64,000 nucleotides of DNA, from assembly GCF_040253635.1 (NCBI RefSeq), contig NZ_JBEJGX010000003.1, positions 1,798,001-1,862,000 on the forward strand, written 5' to 3'. The notes below the pieces were generated by a model that saw only the letters and a list, made by a program, of their open reading frames with translations, made no database searches and was not told where the DNA came from. Below are positions 17,970 to 26,999 of the stretch, piece after piece (the first letter of the stretch is position 1; every line of letters starts with the position of its first letter). The position numbers and the translations under genes are program-made. This stretch comes from Streptomyces sp. Edi2. GTDB taxonomy: Bacteria; Actinomycetota; Actinomycetes; Streptomycetales; Streptomycetaceae.

Positions 17970-19102
17970 GCGCGGCGAGACCGGCGGCCGGCCCGGCACC
18001 ACGGATCTCCGTCGTCATCTGCGTCCACACCGAGGACCGGTGGGACGACATCCTCGCCGCGGTGGCGTCGGTGGACGGCCAGTCGAATCCCGCCCATGAG
18101 CTGGTGGTGGTGGTGGACCACCACCCCGCGCTCCTGGCCCGGCTCAGGGAGCACTTCGGGGGCGCTCGCGCGGGCGCATCAGCATCTTGTGCGCCCGCAA
18201 CTCCCGTGCGGATCATGGCCAATTCGGGACCCCGCGGGTTGTCCGCGGGGCGTAACACCGGTGTTGCCGTGGCCGGCGGCGAGGTCATCGCCTTCCTGGA
18301 CGACGATGCGGTGGCCGAGCGGGACTGGCTGCGCCACTTCGCCGCGGCCTACGCCGACCCGGCGGTGATGGCGGTCGGCGGGCGCACCGAGCCGGTCTGG
18401 GCGTCCGGCCGCCGTCCCGCGTGGTTCCCCGAGGAGTTCGACTGGGTGGTGGGCTGTACGTACCGCGGTCTGCCGCCGGGCAGGGTGCGGGTGCGCAACG
18501 TCCTGGGCGGCAATGCCTCCTTCCGCAGGGTGGCGTTCGATCTCGTCGGCGGGTTCGCCGTCGGTATCGGCCGGGATGCCGGGCGGCGCCCGCTGGGCTG
18601 CGAGGAGACCGAGCTGTGCATCCGGATCAGCCGCTCGCTGCCGGACGCCGTGCTGCTGATCGACGACCGGTCGGTCATCCACCACCGGGTCCCGGCCGTG
18701 CGGGAGCGGTTCGGCTACTTCCGCAGCCGGGCGTATGCCGAGGGCCTGTCCAAGGCGCTGGTGACCCGCAGCGTCGGCGCACGGGACGGGCTGTCGGCCG
18801 AGCGGCGCTATACGACCCGGGTGCTGCCCGTAGGGGTGCTGCGCGGGGTGCGCGACGCGCTGCTGGGCCGGCCGGGCGGCGCCGGGCGGGCGGGCTCGAT
18901 CGTGGCCGGCGTGACCGCCGCCGCGGCCGGCTATGCGTGGGGCACCGCACGGGCACGGGCACGGGCACAGGCACGGACACGGGCGCAGAAACGATCGTGG
19001 TCACGGGCACGCGGAAAGCCCTCGGGGAGACGGGGAGTTGGCCGGCCTGCGGAAGGTGCGGCCGCGGGGGCGGCACCGGAGCGCGAGGGGGCGGAGGTAT
19101 GA
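17966..19102 (+). CDS. Family 2 glycosyltransferase
   Basis: A 378-residue GT2 enzyme: N-terminal PRISVVICVHTEDRWDDILAAVASV, the FLDDDAVAERDWL acidic motif and the C-terminal GCEETELCIRISR segment (ED-type acceptor motif). The last 60 or so residues are Ala/Arg-rich low-complexity sequence. It overlaps the previous gene by 4 bp and the next by 4 bp. It probably adds a sugar during assembly of the surface glycan made by this locus. Confidence 0.85.
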   Translation: MSAARPAAGPAPRISVVICVHTEDRWDDILAAVASVDGQSNPAHELVVVVDHHPALLARLREHFGGARAGASASCAPATPVRIMANSGPRGLSAGRNTGVAVAGGEVIAFLDDDAVAERDWLRHFAAAYADPAVMAVGGRTEPVWASGRRPAWFPEEFDWVVGCTYRGLPPGRVRVRNVLGGNASFRRVAFDLVGGFAVGIGRDAGRRPLGCEETELCIRISRSLPDAVLLIDDRSVIHHRVPAVRERFGYFRSRAYAEGLSKALVTRSVGARDGLSAERRYTTRVLPVGVLRGVRDALLGRPGGAGRAGSIVAGVTAAAAGYAWGTARARARAQARTRAQKRSWSRARGKPSGRRGVGRPAEGAAAGAAPEREGAEV

Positions 19103-19902
19103 GCGAACGGCCGCCTGTGGTGCCGATAGTGATGTACCACGCGGTGACCTCGGCTCCGGCGCCCGCCGTGCGGGCGCTGTCCGTGCCGCCCGAGGCCTTC
19201 GCCGCGCAGGTCGCGGTGCTGGCCGACGCCGGCTTCACCCCGCTGACCACCGCCGCGCTCGCGGCGGCCTGGCGGAGCGGCGGGCCGCTGCCGGCCAAGC
19301 CGGTGCTGATCACCTTCGACGACGGCTACGAAGGCGTGTACCGGCACGCGCTGCCCGCGCTCGCCCGGCACGGTTTCCCGGCCACTCTCTTCGTCTCGAC
19401 CGGCTGGCTGCCCGGCCCGTACGACACCGGTGGCGCCCTGGACACCATGCTCGACTGGGACCAGGTGCGGAAGCTGGCCGCGGCGGGTGTGGAGATCGGC
19501 GGGCACAGCCACAGCCATCCGCAGCTCGACGGCCTCGGTGACGCGCGGCTGCGGCACGAGGTGCTGCGGTGCAAGGAGATCATCGCCGAGCAGGTCGGCA
19601 CCCCACCGGAATCCTTCGCCTACCCCTACGGCCACTCCAGCCGGCGGGTACGGCGGACGGTGCGCGCGCTGGGATTCTCGCAGGCGCTCGCGGTGGGCAA
19701 TGCGCTCGCGGCCCGCCGTCAGGGGCCGTACGCCCTGGCCCGGCTGACGGTGCGGCGCCGTACGGACACCGAGGAGTTCGCCCGGATCATCGAGGGCCGC
19801 GGGCTGGTCCGCGCCTTCGCCGGGGACCGGGTGCTCACCAAGGGGTACGCGGTGGTCCGCAGGGCGCGGCAGGCGGTCCGGCTGTGCACACCGGGCCGCT
19901 GA
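19099..19902 (+). CDS. Polysaccharide deacetylase family protein
   Basis: A 267-residue NodB-homology (CE4) protein. It has the metal and catalytic motif TFDDGYEGVY, the HSHSHPQL metal-ligand motif and the late AYPYGHSSRRVR segment. This family removes N-acetyl groups from amino-sugar polymers such as PNAG or chitin. No signal peptide is evident, so it may act inside the cell or at the membrane. ATG 19099 overlaps the previous stop by 4 bp and has GGAGG upstream. Confidence 0.88.
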   Translation: MSERPPVVPIVMYHAVTSAPAPAVRALSVPPEAFAAQVAVLADAGFTPLTTAALAAAWRSGGPLPAKPVLITFDDGYEGVYRHALPALARHGFPATLFVSTGWLPGPYDTGGALDTMLDWDQVRKLAAAGVEIGGHSHSHPQLDGLGDARLRHEVLRCKEIIAEQVGTPPESFAYPYGHSSRRVRRTVRALGFSQALAVGNALAARRQGPYALARLTVRRRTDTEEFARIIEGRGLVRAFAGDRVLTKGYAVVRRARQAVRLCTPGR

Positions 19903-19947
19903 GCACACCGCGGCACGCCCGCGGCGGAGGAAGGGGCAACGGAGCCG

Positions 19948-22900
19948 GTGTCTGACACCACCACCAAGGCCGAGGAGCATGCGAAACCGGAGCCCCGGGG
20001 AGGCGGCGGCCGCGCGCTCCGGCTCCCCGGGCGGGGCGGCGGAAGTCCGCTGTTCCGCAACGCCTATGCGCTGATGCTCAACACCGGCGTCTCCGGGCTG
20101 CTCGGTCTGGGGTTCTGGCTGGTCGCGGCCCGTTACTACACGGAGTCCGCGGTCGGCCAGGGCTCGGCGGCCATCGCCGCGATGAAGCTGCTGGCCGGGC
20201 TGACGGCGGTGACCCTGACCGGCGCGCTGGCCCGCTTCCTCCCGGTCTCCGGGCGGAGCACCGGCCGGCTGGTACTGCGGACCTACGCGGTCAGTTCGGC
20301 CGTGGTGGCCGCCGCCGCGGCCGTCTTCCTGCTCACCCTCGGCCTCTGGGGGCCCTCCTACCGCTTTCTGCACGGCCCGCTGAACGGCCTCGGCTTCCTG
20401 CTGGCCGTGGTCGCCTGGTCGTTGCTCACCCTGCAGGACGGGGTGCTGACCGGGCTGCGCAGCGCCCTGTGGGTGCCGTTGGGCAACCTCTCCTTCTCCA
20501 CGGTGAAGCTCGGGCTGCTGGTGGTCTTCGCCGCGGCGCTGCCCACCGCCGGGGTCTTCGTCTCCTGGGCCGCGGCGATCGCGGTATCGGTGATTCCGCT
20601 GGGCTGGCTGATGTTCCGGCGGCTGGTACCCCGGCACGTACGGGCCACGCACCACACCGCACGGCCGCCGTCGCTCCGGGAGATGGGCCGCTTCCTGGCC
20701 GGCGACTCCACCGGGTCGCTGTTCTCGCTCGCCGTGGTCTATCTCGTGCCGGTCCTGGTGGCCTCGCAGGTCAGCGCGGCCGACAATGCGTACTTCTACA
20801 TCACCACCACCATCGGCGGCACGGTCAATCTGCTCGCCCTCAACATGGGCGCCTCGCTGACCGTCGAGGGGGCGCACGATCCGGCGCAGCTGGCCCACCA
20901 CACGCGGGCCGCGCTGCGGCGGATGGCCCGCATCATGCTCCCGGTCTGTGCCGTCCTGTTCGCCGGCGCTCCCCATATTCTGGGGATCTTCGGCCCGGGG
21001 TACGCGGAGGCGGCCACGCCGCTGCTGCGCTGGTTCGCGGTGGGGGCGGTGCTGCGGGTCGTGATGGAGGTCCATTTCGCGGTGCTGCGTGCCCAGAGCC
21101 GTACGTCCGGACTGGCCGCGCTGCAGGGCCTGTTGTGTGTGCTGGTGCTCGGGCTGACACTGGTGCTGCTGCCGCGGATGGGGCTGACCGGCGCCGGTGT
21201 CGCCGAGATCTCCAGCCTGGCGGTGATCGTCGCGATCGCCGGGGTCCGGCTGAGCCGGGTACTGCGCGGGACGGTGCCCGCGCCGGCCACCCGCACACCG
21301 GCGGGCGGCCCCGCCGCCCCCGACGGGGTTGCGGCGGACCTGTCCGTCCACGGGGACCTGGGGGATGCGGTGCGAGGGGACCGGGCGCAGGGCGAGCCGG
21401 CGGTCACCACCGTGCCCGACTCGCTGCCCGGGGACGGTCCGCCGGGCCGCCGCGCCCCCCTCGTACGCCTCCGAAGCCGCCCCGACCTCGCCGTCTGGGC
21501 GCTGCTGGCCACCGCGCTCGCGCTGTTCTGGCTGCCGCTGCGCGGGATGGGCGACACCGCGCTGGACCGGATGGACGGGCTCGGGCTGATCTCGGTGCTG
21601 CCCGTGGCGACGCTCGCCGGGGTCGCCTTGCTGGTGGCGGCCTTCGGCGCGGCGTTGTCGCTCGCCCGGCCGCGGCGGGCGCTGCTCGCCGCGGTGCTGC
21701 TGCTGACGGTGGTGGCGCTGCATGCGCTGCCGGCCGTACTGGAGACCGAGCCGCGCTTCCCGACGGCCTGGCAGCATCTGGGATTCCTGGACTACCTCGG
21801 CAGAACCGGCACCGCGGTACCGGACCTGGACGCCCGCTGGAGCTGGCCCGGCTTCTTCGCCGCGGTGCAGTTCGTCGCCGGGGCCTGCGGGGTCACGGAC
21901 TTCACCGAAGTGCTGCGCTGGTGGCCGCTGACCGTACAGCTCCTCTACCTGGCGCCGCTGTTCCTCCTCCTGCGGGCGGTGCGGGCGAGCTGGCGGGCGA
22001 AGTGGTGTGCCCTGTGGCTGTTCGCGCTGTGCGGCTGGGTCGGCCAGGACTACTTCTCCCCGCAGGGGTTCACCTACCTCCTCTACCTGGCCTTTGTGGC
22101 GATCCTGCTGGTGTGGTTCCGCGACCCCCGTCCGACGTGGGGCCGGCGCCGGCCGGGCGAGGCGGAGGTGCGGCCGGCCGGCCGCGGTCAGCTGGTGACG
22201 CTGCTCGGCGTGCTGATCGCCCTGTTCACGGCGTCGGTGGCGGGCCATCAGCTCACCCCGTTCGTGATGCTCGGTGTGCTGACCTTCCTGGTGCTCGCCC
22301 GCCGCTCCAGCCTCTACGGTCTGCCGCTGCTGTGCGGCGTCCTGGTCCTGGCCTGGATCGGGTTCCTGGCGGAGCCCTACTGGTCGGGCCACTTCGACGA
22401 GCTGTTCGGCGGGCTCGGCGGCATCGGCGGCAATGTCGCCTCGTCCGTCACCGACCGGATCGGGGGCGGCGATCCCACCCACAAGCTGGTGCTCTACACC
22501 CGGGTGGCACTGGCGGGCGGGGTACTCGCGCTGGCCTGCTGGGGAGTGCTGCGACGGCGGCGGGCGGGCTTCACCGAACGCGCGCTGCCGGTGCTGGCCT
22601 TCGCGCCCTTCCTGGCGTTCGGGATGCAGTCCTACGGCGGCGAAATGGCGCTCCGGGTCTTTCTGTTCGCGCTGCCCGGCGCCGCGGTGCTGGCCGCGCT
22701 GGCGCTGTTCCCGCGCGAGACCGGCGCCCGGCGCGGTCTTGGTCCGCTCGCCGCGCTGCTGACGGGCCTGCTGCTGGCCTTCGGCTTCCTCGTCGCCCGC
22801 TGGGGCAACGAGCCGTTCGAGCGGGTCCGGCCGGGCGAGGTCGCGGCGATGGACTACGTCTATGCGCACGACCGGCCGACCGCGCGGCTGCTGTGGCTGA

Positions 22901-23460
22901 GCAGTGACCCGGTCAACAGCGTCACCCCGGCGATGCCCTGGGGCGCCAAGGACATGGAGCGGGTGCAGTACGCACCGGTCCTGGCGCCCCGCGATCCGGA
23001 CCGGGTGGGCCCGGTCGTGACCGCCCTGCGGGACGCGGGGCCGCAGTCGTACCTCATCGTCAACCATGCCCAGTCGGAGTCGCTGCGGCTGGATTCCGGG
23101 TACCGCAAGGACTGGGAGGCCCGGCTGCGCGCCGCCCTGGACCGGCGCCCCGAGCTGCGGCGGGTGCTGTCCCGTCCGCAGGCGGCGGTGTACGAGCTGA
23201 CGCGGCGCCCGGCGGGCGAGGTCCCGCCGCCCCGGCCCGGCAGGGCGGGCCCGCAGGTGACCTGGACGCCGTGGTCGGTGCTCGGTGCGCTGGCGGCGCT
23301 CGCGCTGCTCGTGGTGCTGGCGGCCCGCGAGGTACTGCGGGTCGCGGTCTTCCCCGGTGTGCGTCAACTGCACTGGATCCAGGGGATGTTCTGGTTCTCG
23401 CTGCCGCTGCTGGTGGTGTTCCTGGCGTCGCTGGTGCAGCGGTTCCTGACGATGTCGTGA
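19948..23460 (+). CDS. Flippase fused to a second polytopic membrane protein
   Basis: A 1170-residue membrane protein starting at GTG 19948 with GGAAGGGGC upstream. Residues about 32-440 form an oligosaccharide-flippase (Wzx/MATE-like) unit with about 12-14 helices, for example NAYALMLNTGVSGLLGLGFWLVAARYY. A hydrophilic linker of about 70 residues follows. Residues about 510-1170 form another polytopic unit of at least ten helices with an extracytoplasmic DYFSPQGFTYLLYLAF segment, similar to actinobacterial polymerase or glycosyltransferase-C-like proteins of unknown activity. The fusion suggests that export and polymerisation or ligation of the glycan are coupled. It is the last gene of the operon. 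Confidence 0.75.
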   Translation: MSDTTTKAEEHAKPEPRGGGGRALRLPGRGGGSPLFRNAYALMLNTGVSGLLGLGFWLVAARYYTESAVGQGSAAIAAMKLLAGLTAVTLTGALARFLPVSGRSTGRLVLRTYAVSSAVVAAAAAVFLLTLGLWGPSYRFLHGPLNGLGFLLAVVAWSLLTLQDGVLTGLRSALWVPLGNLSFSTVKLGLLVVFAAALPTAGVFVSWAAAIAVSVIPLGWLMFRRLVPRHVRATHHTARPPSLREMGRFLAGDSTGSLFSLAVVYLVPVLVASQVSAADNAYFYITTTIGGTVNLLALNMGASLTVEGAHDPAQLAHHTRAALRRMARIMLPVCAVLFAGAPHILGIFGPGYAEAATPLLRWFAVGAVLRVVMEVHFAVLRAQSRTSGLAALQGLLCVLVLGLTLVLLPRMGLTGAGVAEISSLAVIVAIAGVRLSRVLRGTVPAPATRTPAGGPAAPDGVAADLSVHGDLGDAVRGDRAQGEPAVTTVPDSLPGDGPPGRRAPLVRLRSRPDLAVWALLATALALFWLPLRGMGDTALDRMDGLGLISVLPVATLAGVALLVAAFGAALSLARPRRALLAAVLLLTVVALHALPAVLETEPRFPTAWQHLGFLDYLGRTGTAVPDLDARWSWPGFFAAVQFVAGACGVTDFTEVLRWWPLTVQLLYLAPLFLLLRAVRASWRAKWCALWLFALCGWVGQDYFSPQGFTYLLYLAFVAILLVWFRDPRPTWGRRRPGEAEVRPAGRGQLVTLLGVLIALFTASVAGHQLTPFVMLGVLTFLVLARRSSLYGLPLLCGVLVLAWIGFLAEPYWSGHFDELFGGLGGIGGNVASSVTDRIGGGDPTHKLVLYTRVALAGGVLALACWGVLRRRRAGFTERALPVLAFAPFLAFGMQSYGGEMALRVFLFALPGAAVLAALALFPRETGARRGLGPLAALLTGLLLAFGFLVARWGNEPFERVRPGEVAAMDYVYAHDRPTARLLWLSSDPVNSVTPAMPWGAKDMERVQYAPVLAPRDPDRVGPVVTALRDAGPQSYLIVNHAQSESLRLDSGYRKDWEARLRAALDRRPELRRVLSRPQAAVYELTRRPAGEVPPPRPGRAGPQVTWTPWSVLGALAALALLVVLAAREVLRVAVFPGVRQLHWIQGMFWFSLPLLVVFLASLVQRFLTMS

Positions 23461-23533
23461 GGGATAGCCGGGTGCATGCCGTCGTGAGGGATACCGAGTG
23501 CACACCGTCGTGAGGGATGCCGCGAGCACGCCG
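23455..23533 (+). repeat. Three tandem 26-27-bp repeats over the stop codon
   Basis: Imperfect units begin TCGTGAGGGAT at 23455, 23482 and 23508. The TGA of the first is the stop codon of the large membrane protein, so the 3' end of the gene has been copied twice downstream. No independent gene is formed. Confidence 0.75.
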
Positions 23534-23589
23534 CCGAGGAACCGTCCGGGAACGCGGCACGCGCGGGTCAGGTGCGGGTCAGATGCCGG

Positions 23590-24936
23590 TCAGGTGCGGC
23601 CGATCCACCGCACCTCGTATCCGGCGAGGGTGACGTCCTTGCCGTCCACTCTCGCCACGGCGCGGCGGTCCCTGGTGTTGACCAGCAGCGCCGTCCGGTC
23701 ATCGGCCAGCCCCCGTACCGTCGTACCGCCGGTGTCCAGGTCCTGCGGCCGCTCCCCCGGCGGAAAGGCGCGGGAGAACCGGGACAGCAGGTCCATCATC
23801 GGCAGCTCCGTCCCCCCGTCGTCCCGTGCGGTGCTGGTCCACAGGCATCCGGGGCAGTGCGCTCCCTGGGTCTCCGGGTTCCAGTAGAACCCGCTGCCGG
23901 CGCCGCCGGCCGCCATCTCGATCAGCGCAGTGGCCTGTACGGCGGTGCGGCGGCGCTCGCTCCAGCCCGCCCGGTCGTCGTTCCCGTCCGGGATCTCGAC
24001 GTACCACTCCGCCCACCACAGCGGCAGCCCGCTCTCCTTGCGCAGCCACCGTCCCACGTCGGCGAATTTGCGGGTGGCGGCGAACGCGTCCGGGGCGTAC
24101 CGGTTGTCCTTGCTGTAGCTGGAGCCGTCGACGACCAGGAAATCCGCGCCGGCCTTGTGCCGGTTCCAGTACGCGAAGGCGTCGAGGGTGCGCCGGTCGA
24201 TGCTGCCCCAGGGGCCCTTGAGGGGGGAGGCGTAGGTGTCGTCGCCCGGGACGTAACTGTCCATCACCAGATACGGGCCACCGACCTGATTGGCGCTGTT
24301 CACCTTCTTCACCGCGCGGTAGACCAGGTTGTACAGGCGGGTATAACCCTCGTAATTCCAGCGGCCCGTGGCGTCGTCGAAGAATCCCTTGAATTCGTTC
24401 CAGACGACGAAGTGCCGGACGTCCGGATAGCGCTGGGCAACCTTTCCGGCGAGCGCGGCGAAGTCCGCGTAATGCGCCGGTTCCGGCGCCTTTTCCAGGG
24501 TGCTCCAGTCGGTGTGTCCCGCCGTGCCGCCCTTCATCCAGTCCGGTGCGCAGCACAGGGTCAGTACGGGGGTGCCGACGGTCTTCCGGATCAGCGCGAG
24601 CCGGCGGTCCAGGTCGGCGAAGTCATAGCGGCCCGGACTCGGTTCGGGGTTGTCCGCACCCCAGCCCATCAGGTGCTGGTTCTGCGGCATCGGGTGGGCG
24701 GACAGCAGCCGGGCGGCCCGTGCGGTGGCCGCGTCGGTGCCGTCGTCCGCGCTGAACTGGGTGTGGGTGAACCCCCAGCCCACCGTGGGGCCCGCGACGC
24801 GCGGGCGCGCGGGCCGCTTCCCGTCCCCGCCCTCGTCACCCGGAAGGCAGCACAGGACCAGCAGTATCGCCAGCACCGCCACCCCCGCCGCGATCGCGAA
24901 TCCCCGGGCCTGACGTTCCCCACCATGGCGTCGCAC
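23590..24936 (-). CDS. Membrane-anchored GH39-like glycoside hydrolase
   Basis: A 448-residue protein with an N-terminal signal-anchor (AIAAGVAVLAILLVLCCLPG, residues about 14-33) and an outside (beta/alpha)8 domain. The acid/base Glu is in HFVVWNEFKGFF (WNE) and the probable nucleophile is in LWWAEWYVEIPD. A small beta-domain follows (GTTVRGLADDRTALLVNTRDR). This pattern is that of GH39 xylosidase/iduronidase relatives and of enzymes that trim exopolysaccharides. Convergent placement with the glycan operon suggests that it processes the same polymer. Confidence 0.75.
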   Translation of the reverse strand: MRRHGGERQARGFAIAAGVAVLAILLVLCCLPGDEGGDGKRPARPRVAGPTVGWGFTHTQFSADDGTDAATARAARLLSAHPMPQNQHLMGWGADNPEPSPGRYDFADLDRRLALIRKTVGTPVLTLCCAPDWMKGGTAGHTDWSTLEKAPEPAHYADFAALAGKVAQRYPDVRHFVVWNEFKGFFDDATGRWNYEGYTRLYNLVYRAVKKVNSANQVGGPYLVMDSYVPGDDTYASPLKGPWGSIDRRTLDAFAYWNRHKAGADFLVVDGSSYSKDNRYAPDAFAATRKFADVGRWLRKESGLPLWWAEWYVEIPDGNDDRAGWSERRRTAVQATALIEMAAGGAGSGFYWNPETQGAHCPGCLWTSTARDDGGTELPMMDLLSRFSRAFPPGERPQDLDTGGTTVRGLADDRTALLVNTRDRRAVARVDGKDVTLAGYEVRWIGRT

Positions 24937-25063
24937 AATGGGCAGATTAGCCAGCGAACCACCCGCTACGCCCGAGTTTCTGAGTAACAGTTCTGTTCTG
25001 GTACAGGGAAAACGCCGGGATAATCCGTGTACGTGGCGGGCGGCCGTGACAGATCATGGCGGC

Positions 25064-26176
25064 ATGTGTGCCGATCACGTCCAGCCGTCCGCCGCCGAGG
25101 AGTCCCTTCCGCTCCGGCTGACCATGGACGACAGCGATGCGCCCGCCGATGTCGTCGATGCGCTCTTCCTCGGGCGGTTCGCCAAGGGAGAGCAGCCGTA
25201 CTCCCGCAGCCGGTCCATGGACCGGGTGAAGTCCGGACTGACGCTGCTGCCACCGGGCGCACGGGTCCTGCGCTCGGCGAAGGACGAGGACCGCAGCGCC
25301 ACGCTCGCCGAGGGCGACGGTTTCACCCTGCTGGTCTCCCGCTGGAACCGCGGCGCCGATGTGACGGTCACCGCCGTCACCGACGAACTCGCCGAGAAGG
25401 TGCTGGGCCAGGCCGCCGACGGCGCGCAGGACGAGCCGGAGCCGCAGCCGGAGAACGTCCCGATGGGCTTTTGGTACTTCTCCCCGCGCCGCGGCCCGCA
25501 CCGCACGTCCCGGCAGATCTCGGCGGGCACCTGGGAGGAGATCCGGCCCAACTACACCGCGCCGGTGGCCGAGGCCATGGACCGGCTGATGAAGGTGGCG
25601 CCCGAGGAGATCGCCGGCCGGCTGCTGTTGCTGCACGGCCCGCCCGGTACGGGCAAGACCTCCGCGCTGCGCACGCTCGCCCGCTCCTGGCGCGACTGGT
25701 GCCAGGTGGACTGCGTCCTGGACCCGGAGCGGCTGTTCAACGACGTCGGCTATCTGATGGACATCGCGATCGGCGAGGACGACAGCACCGGCAAGGGCCG
25801 CTGGCGGCTGCTGCTCCTGGAGGACTGCGACGAACTGATCCGCGGTGAGGCCAAGCACGCCGCGGGCCAGGCGCTGTCGCGGCTGCTCAATCTGACGGAC
25901 GGCCTGCTGGGCCAGGGCCGTAACGTCCTGGTCGGGGTGACCACCAACGAGGATCTGGAGCGGATGCACCCGGCCGTGATCCGCCCCGGCCGCTGCCTGG
26001 CCCGGATCGAGGTCGGGCCGCTGACCCGCCCCGAAGCCGTGCGCTGGCTCGGCACGGAGCAGGGCATCGGCCGCGAGGGCGCCTCGCTCGCCGAGCTGTA
26101 CGCCCTGCGGCGCGGCACCCGGCCCGCGACGGTCCCGGCCCAGGACTCGGGGGCCGATGCCGGGCTGTACCTCTGA
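25064..26176 (+). CDS. AAA-family ATPase with DUF5925-like N-terminal region
   Basis: A protein of about 370 residues. The C-terminal AAA core has Walker A LLHGPPGTGKTSALRT, Walker B RLLLLEDCDEL, sensor NVLVGVTTNED and the Arg finger region HPAVIRPGRCLARIEV. The N-terminal 140 residues (LTMDDSDAPADVVDALFLGRFAKGEQPYSRS onward) match the Streptomyces-specific group usually labelled DUF5925. The substrate and partners are unknown. The start could be GTG 25046 or ATG 25064; neither has a strong ribosome site. Confidence 0.8.
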   Translation: MCADHVQPSAAEESLPLRLTMDDSDAPADVVDALFLGRFAKGEQPYSRSRSMDRVKSGLTLLPPGARVLRSAKDEDRSATLAEGDGFTLLVSRWNRGADVTVTAVTDELAEKVLGQAADGAQDEPEPQPENVPMGFWYFSPRRGPHRTSRQISAGTWEEIRPNYTAPVAEAMDRLMKVAPEEIAGRLLLLHGPPGTGKTSALRTLARSWRDWCQVDCVLDPERLFNDVGYLMDIAIGEDDSTGKGRWRLLLLEDCDELIRGEAKHAAGQALSRLLNLTDGLLGQGRNVLVGVTTNEDLERMHPAVIRPGRCLARIEVGPLTRPEAVRWLGTEQGIGREGASLAELYALRRGTRPATVPAQDSGADAGLYL

Positions 26177-26373
26177 CCGGCGGTCACCGGCGGTCCGCGC
26201 CGGTCCGCCGTCTTCCCGGGCCTCGTGAGCACCCCCGCCCCCGCAGCCCCGGAGATCCCGTCAAGGACGGCCGTACCGCTGCCACAACGCCGGACCGCGG
26301 TGCGGCAGCGGCTGACCTCCAGCCGACACCGGCGGCATGGCGCATCGACGCCCGATCCGCGATCGTATGCGGC

Positions 26374-26670
26374 ATGGAGTCCGACGAAACCGAGATGCGC
26401 GCAACGGTCCGCCAGCTGGCCGAGGCACTGGAGACGATGCTCAACCTGATCAGAGCCGACGCGCTTCCCACCACTCCCGAGGCGCACCGCCTCATGCGGA
26501 CGGCGATGGCCTTCCTCGACGAGACGTCCCACCGGATCACCGCCCCGGACGGGCCGGGAGAGATCCTCCCCCTGGCCGTCGCACTCAACAAGCTGATCAT
26601 CAAGGGGCGGGAGCAGATCCTCGACGACGCCATCGCCGCTTCACCCGTACCCGACCATCCGGACGTGTGA
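26374..26670 (+). CDS. Small hypothetical protein
   Basis: A 98-residue, mostly helical acidic protein (METDE-like start, then RATVRQLAEALETMLNLIRADALP and LALN KLIIKGREQILDDAIAA-type helices). It has third-position GC bias consistent with coding. No family is recognised. It lies 197 bp after the ATPase gene on the same strand. Confidence 0.5.
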   Translation: MESDETEMRATVRQLAEALETMLNLIRADALPTTPEAHRLMRTAMAFLDETSHRITAPDGPGEILPLAVALNKLIIKGREQILDDAIAASPVPDHPDV

Positions 26671-26999
26671 ACAGGCCGCACAGGGTGAACACGCCGCGCC
26701 GGCCCGGAAGGAACGGAGGCAGCGTCCGCGCCCTCGGCTCCCCTGGTTTCGTGGGTTCCCTGGGTTCCCTGGGCGTCTCGGCATCGGCGGTCAGCAAACC
26801 GAAGCCTCGGAGATCTTGAACCACTTGCGGTCCGCCTCCGAGCGATCGGGGCCCTTCTCACCTGGCCGGTCATGCCGGGAACCCGACTGGCTGCGTCGCC
26901 ATCGCCCCGCTCGTCACTTCGCATAAACATCACGGTCATCGGCGTCGATGCCTTGCGTCCTGCCATGGAGTGCTCGCCATGTACGGAGACGACGATGCG
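26671..26999. other. Junction between high-GC core and lower-GC cluster
   Basis: About 330 bp without a credible gene. It has a short run of GGTTCCCT repeats near 26750-26785. Base composition falls from the usual Streptomyces level to that of the peptide cluster here. No tRNA, integrase or obvious attachment site is visible. Confidence 0.5.

Noticed and set aside
18931..23529. Very long minus-strand open frame (about 1530 codons)
   Set aside because: It is antisense to the glycosyltransferase, deacetylase and flippase genes. Its text is Gln/Arg/Gly-rich with no domain, a usual artefact of high-GC coding DNA.
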